A stretch of DNA of 64,000 nt, from positions 2,107,656-2,171,655 of the forward strand of contig NZ_AP014815.1 in assembly GCF_001548095.1 (NCBI RefSeq). The letters run 5' to 3'. Source of the stretch: Geminocystis sp. NIES-3708 (GTDB taxonomy: Bacteria; Cyanobacteriota; Cyanobacteriia; Cyanobacteriales; Cyanobacteriaceae). The position numbers and the translations under genes were made by a program. Shown in pieces: positions 10,410 through 18,438 of this stretch. Every line of letters starts with the position of its first letter. Within the stretch, counting starts at the first letter, position 1. The notes beneath the pieces are model-generated. The model saw only the letters and a list, made by a program, of their open reading frames with translations. It made no database searches and was not told the DNA's origin.

Positions 10410-10502
10410 AACCTTCACCTCGCTTTGATGAGCATTCGGTTACGCTATCGCTCCATCATCCGAGGGAATGCACTCTTACCATCATCATGAGTTGTCAAGG
10501 TT
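10410..10502. other. Self-complementary GC-richer element at the array end
   Basis: Starts within two bases of the last repeat and is clearly richer in G+C than its surroundings. It is bounded by AACCTT (10410-10415) and AAGGTT (10497-10502). Inside, CCTCG (10418-10422) plus GATG (10427-10430) can pair with CATC (10457-10460 or 10454-10457) plus CGAGG (10461-10465). GCATTC (10432-10437) could alternatively pair with GAATGC (10466-10471), and ACTC (10472-10475) with GAGT (10489-10492). It may be a structured RNA, a small palindromic mobile element or an array terminator; I cannot name it. The remaining bases to 10649 show nothing else. Confidence 0.5.
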
Positions 10503-10649
10503 CATAATTTTAACTTCGCCCAGTTTGTTAGACTTTTGCGAGGAAAGAATCCTACGATATAATCTAACTTTTACACCTTTGTGGATTAGTTCACTCGTTA
10601 CTTAAGCTCATGATAAGTTTATCATTATTTATATTTTTAAGCATTTATA

Positions 10650-11240
10650 CTATTTATTCATATTACATTGAACCATTCTTTCTGCTAAAACAGAATATAG
10701 TAGCCTACCTCCTGTAATAGAGTATTCAGGGCGAGGATTAGGAAAATGTCCAATGGGTGCTGTAGCTGTATAGTTAAGATTTTCAATAAAAATAATCCAG
10801 TCGTTATCTTTACGCCAACCAACACGATCTCCAAAACGATTATAAGCGTCATCGCCAATAAGTCTTCCGGGGCGATTTCCTGTTTCAATATATAGAGGTA
10901 GTTGAGCACTAAAACCGAATCTATTATTAGAATTTTCTAACCATAACTTATCTATAGTTTTTAAATCCCAGCAAGGTATGTTTTTTAAATCAGAAGGCGG
11001 AATCCAACCAATAGATTTTCTACCAGTAGCTTGTAAGATTAAATTTCTGGTTTCATCATTAGCTTTACGCCAATTTTGACTTTCTAAATATTGAGCGAGA
11101 TTATTGAAGTCAACTTTACTTTCAGGGGAAATAAGATCAGGATTTTCATTTAATAAAGCTGTTTGAGCGTAAGTTTTATTAAGGAAATTAGTGGAGATAA
11201 AAGTAAAAATAAGGGCAAGAAAAAAAGGTTTAATTTTCAT
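10650..11240 (-). CDS. GUN4-domain protein with N-terminal signal sequence
   Basis: 196 residues. Residues 1-25 form a hydrophobic signal peptide ending TYAQ. The rest matches the GUN4 fold: an N-terminal WRKANDETRNLIL block, then IPCWDLKTIDKLWLENSNNRFGFSAQLPLY, then VGWRKDNDWIIFIENLNYTATAPIGHFPNP. GUN4 binds protoporphyrin IX and Mg-protoporphyrin and stimulates Mg-chelatase in the cytosol. This copy appears exported or membrane anchored, so it is probably a paralog with another task, perhaps porphyrin sensing or sequestration (inference). It lies downstream of leuC on the same strand. Confidence 0.8.
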   Translation of the reverse strand: MKIKPFFLALIFTFISTNFLNKTYAQTALLNENPDLISPESKVDFNNLAQYLESQNWRKANDETRNLILQATGRKSIGWIPPSDLKNIPCWDLKTIDKLWLENSNNRFGFSAQLPLYIETGNRPGRLIGDDAYNRFGDRVGWRKDNDWIIFIENLNYTATAPIGHFPNPRPEYSITGGRLLYSVLAERMVQCNMNK

Positions 11241-11297
11241 ATTTGACAGTATTAATTTATATATTTTAAAATTATTAAAAATAGAAGATTTGAGTCT

Positions 11298-11340
11298 TAA
11301 TTATTAATTGTTAATTGTTAATTGTTAATTGTTAATTATT
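11298..11340. repeat. Heptameric tandem repeat (TTAATTG)n
   Basis: Five or so near-perfect TTAATTG/TTAATTA units between leuC and the GUN4-like gene. Such short tandemly repeated heptamers are typical of cyanobacterial intergenic DNA. Confidence 0.8.
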
Positions 11341-12740
11341 TATAGTTCTCTTATATCAGAAACTTTACCATTGATAGCCGCAGCTACTACCATAGCAGGG
11401 CTCATTAATAAAGTGCGCCCTTGAGCTGAACCTTGACGACCTTTAAAGTTACGATTAGAAGATGATGCACTAATTTGATCTCCTTGTAACTTGTCAGGAT
11501 TCATTGCTAAACACATGGAGCAACCGGGTTCGCGCCATTCAAAACCTGCATCTAAAAAAATATGATGTAGTCCTTCTGCTTCCGCTTGTTGTTTTACTCT
11601 TTCAGATCCGGGTACGACAAAGGCTTTGACATTATTCGCTACTTTATGCCCTTGAGCGAATTTTGCTGCTTCTCTTAAATCACTTATTCTGCCGTTAGTA
11701 CAACTACCGATGAAACAGACATCTATGGGAGTACCTTTGAGGGGTTGTCCTTCTTGTAACTGCATATATTTAAAGGCTTCTATGGCAATTTCTTTATCAT
11801 TTTCAGGTAAGCCGTCTAAAGTAGGTAAAGATTCATTGATGCCAATGCCTTGACTGGGAGTAATACCCCATGTAACGGTAGGTTCAATATCACTAGCATT
11901 AAACGTTACAATGTCGTCATATTCAGCATCAGCATCACTGCGGATACTTTCCCACCATGTCACTGCTTCATCCCATTTTTCTGCTTTTGGGGCAAAATCT
12001 CTATTTTTGAGATACTCATAAGTTACTTGATCTGGATTAATATAACCGCAACGAGCTCCACCTTCGATGGACATATTACATACGGTCATTCTTTCTTCCA
12101 TATTCATTTTTTCAAAAGTTGTACCTGCATACTCATAGGCATAACCAACACCACCATTTACCCCTAATTTACGGATAATATGCAAAATTATGTCTTTAGC
12201 ATAAACTCCTTGGGGTAATTCTCCGTTTACCTCAATTTTTCTCACTTTTAATTTGGTTAAAGATAAGGTTTGAGAAGCTAACACATCCCTTACTTGAGAT
12301 GTACCAATACCAAAAGCGATCGCCCCAAAAGCCCCATGGGTGGAAGTGTGAGAGTCACCACAAGCGATTGTCATACCGGGTTGAGTTAAGCCTTGTTCTG
12401 GGGCAATTACATGGACAATACCTTGATTACCAGAATTGGTGTTATAAAATCTGATGCTGTTTTCTTTAGTGTTATTTTCTAAGGCTTGAATCATCTCCTC
12501 CGCTAAAGTATCTACAAACGGACGAGCTTGATTTTCTGTCGGTACAATATGATCTACTGTTGCTACGGTGCGATCGGGGAAAAGTACTTTAATATTTCTT
12601 TCTCGAATCATGGCGAAGGCTTGAGGGCTGGTTACTTCATGAATCAAGTGTAAACCGATAAATAATTGAGTTTGTCCGGAAGGTAAAATACCGACAGTGT
12701 GTAAATTCCAGACTTTATCAAATAACGTTCCTTTACTCAT
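11340..12740 (-). CDS. leuC: 3-isopropylmalate dehydratase large subunit
   Basis: 466 residues, the full LeuC length. It belongs to the aconitase family; with LeuD it isomerises 2- and 3-isopropylmalate in leucine synthesis. The 4Fe-4S cluster cysteines are visible at C347 (GSCTNGR) and C407/C410 ([11 protein letters not shown]). Other signatures are the N-terminal [11 protein letters not shown] and the [18 protein letters not shown] block. No leuD is adjacent, as in many cyanobacteria where leuC and leuD are separated. Confidence 0.97.
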   Translation of the reverse strand: MSKGTLFDKVWNLHTVGILPSGQTQLFIGLHLIHEVTSPQAFAMIRERNIKVLFPDRTVATVDHIVPTENQARPFVDTLAEEMIQALENNTKENSIRFYNTNSGNQGIVHVIAPEQGLTQPGMTIACGDSHTSTHGAFGAIAFGIGTSQVRDVLASQTLSLTKLKVRKIEVNGELPQGVYAKDIILHIIRKLGVNGGVGYAYEYAGTTFEKMNMEERMTVCNMSIEGGARCGYINPDQVTYEYLKNRDFAPKAEKWDEAVTWWESIRSDADAEYDDIVTFNASDIEPTVTWGITPSQGIGINESLPTLDGLPENDKEIAIEAFKYMQLQEGQPLKGTPIDVCFIGSCTNGRISDLREAAKFAQGHKVANNVKAFVVPGSERVKQQAEAEGLHHIFLDAGFEWREPGCSMCLAMNPDKLQGDQISASSSNRNFKGRQGSAQGRTLLMSPAMVVAAAINGKVSDIREL

Positions 12741-12946
12741 ATTAATTTTATATAGAAAATCCTCTAATTATTTTTATTATCTGTGAGAAACGATGATTTA
12801 AGCAATTGGTAATTTAGAAATTGAGAATTAGGAATCAGAAATTAATTGTCTATAGGTAAGGCGAGAGGCTTAATTCCCTTGTTGTTCTAGCTTTGTTATC
12901 ATGGACTTGAGAAAAATAAAATTTATAATTAATTTAGCTTACCTAC

Positions 12947-13315
12947 TTAACGAAATTCTCTACCAAAGGGAAATAAGGCTAAAGGTACTAATTTGAAATG
13001 TTGTTGAGCGAAAGGAATACCAATAATGGTAATAAATAAAATTCCACCAAAGATTAGATGAGATAATGCAATTACCCATCCACAATACACTGCCCAAATT
13101 ACGTTTAAAATAGTATTCAGGGTACTGGAATAGTTTGGCGTGATATAATTTTCTTTCCCAAAAGGTGTCATAATTGCAATGCCAATTTTAATGTTTTGCC
13201 AACCGAAGGGAATACCGATAATGGTGACACAAAGGGATAAACCACCAAAAATATAGCCGACACCACTTACAAAACCGCCGAAAATTAACCAAATAATGTT
13301 GCCTAGTAAAGTCAT
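12947..13315 (-). CDS. YccF-domain inner membrane protein
   Basis: 122 residues with two repeated halves. Each half has two hydrophobic segments and the conserved GIPFGWQ or GIPFAQQ turn (about residues 34-40 and 98-104) and ends in a PFG motif. This matches the YccF (DUF307) family of small integral membrane proteins. Function is unknown. It is monocistronic, with a MITE-like element just upstream. Confidence 0.85.
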   Translation of the reverse strand: MTLLGNIIWLIFGGFVSGVGYIFGGLSLCVTIIGIPFGWQNIKIGIAIMTPFGKENYITPNYSSTLNTILNVIWAVYCGWVIALSHLIFGGILFITIIGIPFAQQHFKLVPLALFPFGREFR

Positions 13316-13346
13316 GGAGATTAATTGAATTATTGATCTAAAAAAC

Positions 13347-13562
13347 TATAGCAATCCTAAATCAGTTGTCAAATATTTAAAAGTAATAATAAATTATATA
13401 ACGATTATATAACAAAGAGTTTAAACCCTTTACCTCTAAATCAGTTGTGGGATATTTAAAAATAGTACAAAATGTAAAAATCTAAGTTTAACAAGGGGTT
13501 TAAACCCCTTGCCTCTAAATTTTCGAGACTGATTTTGAGACAAATTATTGAGGACTGCTATA
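13347..13562. mobile_element. MITE-like element, copy 1
   Basis: Begins TATAGCAATCCTAAAT and ends AGGACTGCTATA, so the termini are inverted repeats. The interior holds two GTTTAAACCCC-type palindromes (around 13420 and 13495). The same termini and interior (AAATCAGTTGTC, ATATTTAAAAGTAA, ATTATATAA) recur at 38619-38752. There is no coding capacity. It fills most of the gap between yccF and msrB. Confidence 0.7.
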
Positions 13563-13581
13563 TATCAATAGAGTTTCGATT

Positions 13582-13613
13582 AAAAATTCCCCCAGTTAAT
13601 GTATTTAGGGGGG
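13582..13613 (-). terminator. Rho-independent terminator of msrB
   Basis: Read on the minus strand just after the msrB stop: a C5-6/G5 stem (13608-13613 with 13589-13593), a 14-nt loop, then AATTTTTAA. Confidence 0.65.
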
Positions 13614-13619
13614 TAACGA

Positions 13620-14018
13620 TTATTTTTGCGGTTCAAAATCTAACGCTACAGAGTTCATACAATAACGTTTTCCCGTCGGTTTTGGTCCATCATCAAAAAC
13701 ATGACCTAAATGAGCGTCACAAGCACCACACAGCACTTCTGTACGTTTCATGAAGAAGCTAACATCAGTTTTATAGATAACACTATCTTCTCTCACGGGT
13801 TGCCAAAAACTAGGCCATCCTGTGCCAGAGTCGAACTTAGTGTCGGCGGTAAATAATTCATTACCACAGCAAACACATCTATAAATTCCGTCCGCTTTAT
13901 TGTTGTTGTATTCCCCAGTAAAAGCTCTTTCAGTGCCGTGTTTTCTGGTTACTTGGAATTGCTCAGGGGTAAGAATTTCTTTCCATTCTGCTTCGGTTTT
14001 TTTGATTTTTTCTACCAT
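13620..14018 (-). CDS. msrB: Peptide-methionine (R)-S-oxide reductase
   Basis: 132 residues. MsrB reduces the R epimer of methionine sulfoxide in proteins using thioredoxin. Two zinc-binding CxxC pairs are visible (CVCC near residue 48 and CGAC near 98), as are the substrate-binding [11 protein letters not shown] and the catalytic cysteine C120 in RYCMNS. It is probably a single-gene unit with its own downstream terminator. Confidence 0.96.
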   Translation of the reverse strand: MVEKIKKTEAEWKEILTPEQFQVTRKHGTERAFTGEYNNNKADGIYRCVCCGNELFTADTKFDSGTGWPSFWQPVREDSVIYKTDVSFFMKRTEVLCGACDAHLGHVFDDGPKPTGKRYCMNSVALDFEPQK

Positions 14019-14169
14019 GATATTTTGAGATTTTATGATTAAAAGTTATAGCAAAGAGTAAGAAGTAAAAGACAAATGACAAAGAATAAATATATAAAAT
14101 AATTACTTCTTAGGTGTTTATGAGTAAGTATCCAAAATTCATACTCCATTTTACTTTTCTCAAATCTAT

Positions 14170-14290
14170 GATAACAAAGGGTAACAAAGAGTTTAAACAC
14201 TCAATTATTAGCCTAAAGAAATTGCATAGGTTTAAATCATAATAACAAAGAGTAACAAGGGGTTTAAAGCCCTTGCCTACAGATAATTAA
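14170..14290. repeat. Degenerate GTTTAAAC-centred repeats
   Basis: Two units related to the interior of the MITE-like element: AACAAAGAGTTTAAACACTC near 14181 and AACAAGGGGTTTAAAGCCC near 14255. These are the only recognisable content of 14019-14365, between msrB and the pseudogene. Confidence 0.55.
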
Positions 14291-14365
14291 TTTTAAATGA
14301 GAGATTGATGTATTTTAGATCATTAAAATTAAGACTATATTTTAATTTTTATTGTTTATTTATAC

Positions 14366-15405
14366 TTAACTTGATTTCTCAATTATTTTGATTTCTTCCT
14401 CCGTTAATCCATATAATTGATAGACTAATAAATCAATTTCTTTTTCTAATTTTGTGGTATCATTATTAGAGTTTTCTTTTTTCAAGTTTAAAATTTCTGT
14501 AACTAATTTTTTAAAAAGTTTTTGTAATTTTCAATTAATATTTTTTGGAATGGGAATTTTTGAAGTAGTAAAAATATCATATTACATTGTATGAATAGCC
14601 TTAGCAAACACAAAATGGTAAACATGCAAATTAATTAATTGACTGTGTAGTAAAGCCCAAATAAATTCAGGAATAATATTTTTATTAAGTTCTATTTAAT
14701 TAATAGTATCTACTAAAACATAATTTTTATTATCGGGAATTGTTGCGGTAATTTGAATATACTCCACTGGATTAATAATATGAGCTATTATATTTTGAAT
14801 AAGGATAGAATTAGTTTTAATGAAGGCTTTTGATCATTAATACTACTACGATTAATTGTACCTTGAAAACCTTAAATACAATACTTTTGAACTTCTGCAC
14901 CACCAATAACTATAGAATTTCCTTTATCACTAATAAATTTTTGTAACATTGCACCTCTTTGATTTTGACTAATATCATTTTAAAATTGACAGTTTTGACG
15001 TATCTTTAAACCGATATTAATTTCTTCAGCATTTAAGCCATTTAAGAAAAAATCAAACTCTTTAACTAATTTTTTATTAATTGTAGTTAAGTATTTAATA
15101 CTCTCATCAAATGTTTTGGAAGATATATAATTTTTAGCGACTACTTTACCATCAGTATTTTTGCTGTGATAAATAACTAAATCATTATTATCTTTGATGT
15201 TAAGATAGCGATAAGATTCGTAATAAACTTTATTTAAAAAATCTCTTAAATTATTTTTATGAAACTCCTCAGATTTATCCATTTATTCTTAAGTTTGCAT
15301 CAATAAACTATTTAAACTTTCTTTAAAAATATCAAGACATGAGCGTAAAACTTTTACTTTCCAAAAAGCTATATTTAAACTTTTTTGTAGAGTTGTATAA
15401 ATCAT
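14366..15405 (-). pseudogene. Decayed Eco57I/TaqI-like type IIG restriction-modification enzyme
   Basis: Minus-strand translation gives recognisable blocks broken by stops. The N-terminal part from an ATG at 15405 (TTLQKSLNIAFWKVKVLRS) hits TAA twice before MDKSEEFHKNNLRDFLNKVYY at 15282. That stretch ends at TAA (14980) and continues as QRGAMLQKFISDKGNSIVIG, then a TAA and a frameshift near 14825. The target-recognition/C-terminal part follows (QNIIAHIINPVEY, FIWALLHSQLINLHVYHF, TTSKIPIPKN) with further in-frame stops. It ends in the family tail LLVYQLYGLTEEEIKIIE. The methylase catalytic core (NPPY region) is absent, so this is an internally deleted remnant. Confidence 0.8.
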
Positions 15406-15437
15406 ATTTTTATTCTAGTAACTATATATAAATCAGG

Positions 15438-16211
15438 TTAATTCGTTGGTAAATCCCAATATTTTGCCCTTTCTTCTAACCAACCTTCTTGTTTTAATTT
15501 TCTGACAACTTGATTAATTTTATCTCTCAATTCTTGATATTGTCTTCCTTTCGGTAATGCGATCGCCAAAGGATAACCACCGAAAATAGTAGGTAATAGT
15601 TGATAATCGGGGTTTTCCTGTATCCATCCCGTTAATATAGTTATATCTCCTGCAAAACTTTGAATTTCCCCTGATTCTAAAAATTCTAGGGCTTGTTGAT
15701 AGGATGAAACTTCCTTTAATTTTGCTTGAGGTAAATTATACTTAATTTGTGCAATAGCTCTGGAATTGTTAAGAATGCCGATTTTACCGCTAAAATTCCT
15801 GATATTAGGGTTTATTTGCACTTTTTTGACGATAATTCCTGTACCATCAAGGTAGTAAAAATCACTAAAATCTACGATGCGCTGACGAGAAGCATTAACC
15901 GTTATAAAAGCGATGGCTAAATCTACTTCTAAATCTGTTACTTTTTGGATTCTTTCTTGATTAGACAGAGGAATTAACTTGAGTGCATTTTCACTGCCTA
16001 ACAATTCTAAAGCTAAACGACGAGCAACATCAATTTCAAAACCTCGTAAATTACCTTGAGAATCTCGATAACCTAAAGGGCGCAAATTATCTTTGACACC
16101 AATAACTAACTCTCCCTTTTTGTTAATTTCTTCCCAAGACGCACTATAAACTTTTACGGGAATACTGATAACAAAAGCGATGATGATAAATAGTAATTTT
16201 TGAGAAATCAT
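15438..16211 (-). CDS. Amino-acid-type ABC transporter substrate-binding protein
   Basis: 257 residues. It has a signal peptide (about residues 1-24) and then a bacterial solute-binding family 3 domain: ELVIGVKDNLRPLGYRD, GFEIDVARRLA, VDLAIAFITVNASRQRIVDFS. The family binds polar amino acids or related solutes in the periplasm for an ABC importer. No permease or ATPase gene is adjacent, so it is an orphan component or works with a distant transporter; the ligand cannot be read from the sequence. It lies next to the R-M pseudogene. Confidence 0.85.
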   Translation of the reverse strand: MISQKLLFIIIAFVISIPVKVYSASWEEINKKGELVIGVKDNLRPLGYRDSQGNLRGFEIDVARRLALELLGSENALKLIPLSNQERIQKVTDLEVDLAIAFITVNASRQRIVDFSDFYYLDGTGIIVKKVQINPNIRNFSGKIGILNNSRAIAQIKYNLPQAKLKEVSSYQQALEFLESGEIQSFAGDITILTGWIQENPDYQLLPTIFGGYPLAIALPKGRQYQELRDKINQVVRKLKQEGWLEERAKYWDLPTN

Positions 16212-16365
16212 GTAAATTAGTTGATACTTAAATCGGCTGAATATTCCCTGAATCCTTACGATAATTGAAAAACAGTTAAAAAATCAACTATAATCAAAAA
16301 CAAAATTGATTTTTATAAATAAATTATCATTATTTATAGATAAATTTACTAAAGAAAAAACACCT

Positions 16366-16611
16366 ATGAATTTTAACAAAAAAAATCTTCAACCAGTTTC
16401 TTTCAAGAAAATAATCTTTCTTTTTTTCGGAGGTTTTACCATTGCTACTTTTGCTATTGTTATTGTTTATTCGTTTTCTGTTGTTGAATTAAATTTAATC
16501 AATGGAGGATTTGCTTTATTTATCACTATATTATCTGGGTTGCTATCAAGTATTTTTGGTAAGAGATTTATTGATGCTTTTGTTAATACGTTAGAATCTT
16601 CTGGTTTTTAA
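16366..16611 (+). CDS. Small two-helix membrane protein, unknown function
   Basis: 81 residues from the ATG at 16366. A start at 16306 is possible but adds an AT-rich Lys/Phe-rich stretch. There are two hydrophobic segments (about 15-37 and 45-62), the second with a glycine-rich turn (LSGLLSSIFGKRF). No family was recognised. It lies alone between a binding-protein gene and recN. Confidence 0.5.
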   Translation: MNFNKKNLQPVSFKKIIFLFFGGFTIATFAIVIVYSFSVVELNLINGGFALFITILSGLLSSIFGKRFIDAFVNTLESSGF

Positions 16612-16701
16612 CAAGATTGAGATACTGAATTAGTATCTATCCCAAATAAACGTAAATAATATAACATAAACTATATTTAACAATGCTTAGTTCATTAGTT
16701 C

Positions 16702-18435
16702 ATGTTAATTGCCCTTCGGATTGATAATTTTGCTTTAGTAGATCATTTAGAGTTAGAGTGTGGAAACGGTTTAAATGTTTTGACGGGAGAAACTGGTGCG
16801 GGAAAATCCATTATTCTCGATGCCATTGATGTGGTATTGGGAGGAAAAGCTAGTCAGCGAATGATTCGTAGTGGTGCAAGAAAAGCCATTGTGGAAGCCT
16901 GTTTTCAGACTAATCCTGAGTTAGAAACTTGGTTAGAATCTCAAGAAATGGAGTCTTTTCAGGATGGTACAGTTATTTGTAGTCGTGATTTAACCATCAG
17001 TAAAGACAATTTTCGTTCTCGGTGTCGGGTTAACGGTGTTGTGGTTAATAAACAAATTATAACTCAATTACGTGATCGTCTTTTAGAAGTTACAGCCCAA
17101 AATGAAACAGGACAATTACTTTCTGTAAGTACTCAACGGGATTTATTAGATGCTTATGGAGGTAAAGAGTTAATTCAACAAAGAGAGTTAGTGACTCAAG
17201 CCTTTACTATCACACAACAGGCAGAAGAAGCCCTCGAATATCGTCGTCAATCAGAACAACAAAGGTTACAAAGATTAGACTTAATTCAACATCAAATTCA
17301 AGAATTAAACACTATTCATTTACAATCACCTACAGAATTAGAACAATTGGAAATTGAAAGCGATCGCCTTACTCATGTAGTTGAGCTTCAACAATTAAGC
17401 TATCAAGCTTATCAATTACTATATCAAAGTGAATCAGAGGAAAATCAAGCAGTAACAGATATTTTAGGTAAAGCAGAGTTAATTATTACAGATATGGCAA
17501 ATTATGACAAAGAATTAACTTCAGTGTTAGAAATTGTCCAAGAAGCCTTAAATCAAGTAGTAGAAGCAGGGCAACAAATATATAGTTATGGGGCGGGGCT
17601 AGAAGCAGATCCTGATAGATTAGAAGAGGTAGAAGAACGTGTTAGACTTTTAAAGCGGATTTGTCGCAAATATGGACCAAAATTAGAAGACGTGATTAAT
17701 TATTATGAAAGCCTCAAACAAGAATTAACAGAATTAACAGATAATGGCAAATCCATCGAAGAATTAGAGCAAGAATATCAAGAAAATCAAGGAAAATTAA
17801 TCAAACTATGTGCTAAATTAAGCCAACTTCGACATATTGCCGCTCAGAAATTAGAAGCACAATTAACTCAAGAATTAAAACCTCTCGGCATGGCAAAAGT
17901 ACAATTTCAGTGTCGAGTAACTCCTGTTAACCCAAATATCATGGGATCAGATCAGGTAGAATATTATTTTAGTCCAAATCCGGGAGAAGACTTACAACCT
18001 TTAGCTATGACTGCATCAGGAGGTGAAATGAGTCGTTTTCTTTTAGCATTAAAATCTTGTTTTACTCAATCAAAAATGGAGAATAAAACTTTAATTTTTG
18101 ATGAAATTGATGCAGGAGTCTCAGGAAAAGTAGCTCAAGCAATCGCTGAAAAGTTACACACTCTCAGTAAACAACATCAAGTTTTGTGTGTCACTCATCA
18201 ACCCCTTGTAGCGGCAATGGCAGATCATCATTTTCGGGTAGAAAAACATCTCACCAAATCTGAAAAAAACCAAGAATTAAGAACTGTTGTCAAAATAACA
18301 CACTTAGAACATCAAAAACATCGTCGAGATGAATTGGCAGAGCTTACAGGGGGTCATTCTGCTGAAGATGCCATTGCTTTTGCTGATTCTTTATTAGAAA
18401 CGGCGGCGTTAGTCAAAGAAAAAAATAGGAGATAA
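16702..18435 (+). CDS. recN: DNA repair protein RecN
   Basis: 577 residues. RecN is an SMC-like ATPase acting in double-strand-break repair. It has Walker A GETGAGKS (29-36), a long central coiled coil rich in Gln/Glu/Leu (about 160-390), the ABC signature TASGGEMSRFLLALK, and Walker B LIFDEIDAGVSG followed by CVTHQPLVAAMADHHF. It converges on the GH116 gene with only 3 bp between the stop codons. Confidence 0.96.
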   Translation: MLIALRIDNFALVDHLELECGNGLNVLTGETGAGKSIILDAIDVVLGGKASQRMIRSGARKAIVEACFQTNPELETWLESQEMESFQDGTVICSRDLTISKDNFRSRCRVNGVVVNKQIITQLRDRLLEVTAQNETGQLLSVSTQRDLLDAYGGKELIQQRELVTQAFTITQQAEEALEYRRQSEQQRLQRLDLIQHQIQELNTIHLQSPTELEQLEIESDRLTHVVELQQLSYQAYQLLYQSESEENQAVTDILGKAELIITDMANYDKELTSVLEIVQEALNQVVEAGQQIYSYGAGLEADPDRLEEVEERVRLLKRICRKYGPKLEDVINYYESLKQELTELTDNGKSIEELEQEYQENQGKLIKLCAKLSQLRHIAAQKLEAQLTQELKPLGMAKVQFQCRVTPVNPNIMGSDQVEYYFSPNPGEDLQPLAMTASGGEMSRFLLALKSCFTQSKMENKTLIFDEIDAGVSGKVAQAIAEKLHTLSKQHQVLCVTHQPLVAAMADHHFRVEKHLTKSEKNQELRTVVKITHLEHQKHRRDELAELTGGHSAEDAIAFADSLLETAALVKEKNRR

Positions 18436-18438
18436 AAC

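Noticed and set aside
14852-14868. 17-base identity between the pseudogene and the CRISPR leader (aattgtaccttgaaaac, also at 4272-4288)
   Set aside because: In 64 kb of AT-rich sequence one such match is expected about as often as not, and in the pseudogene it is coding sequence.
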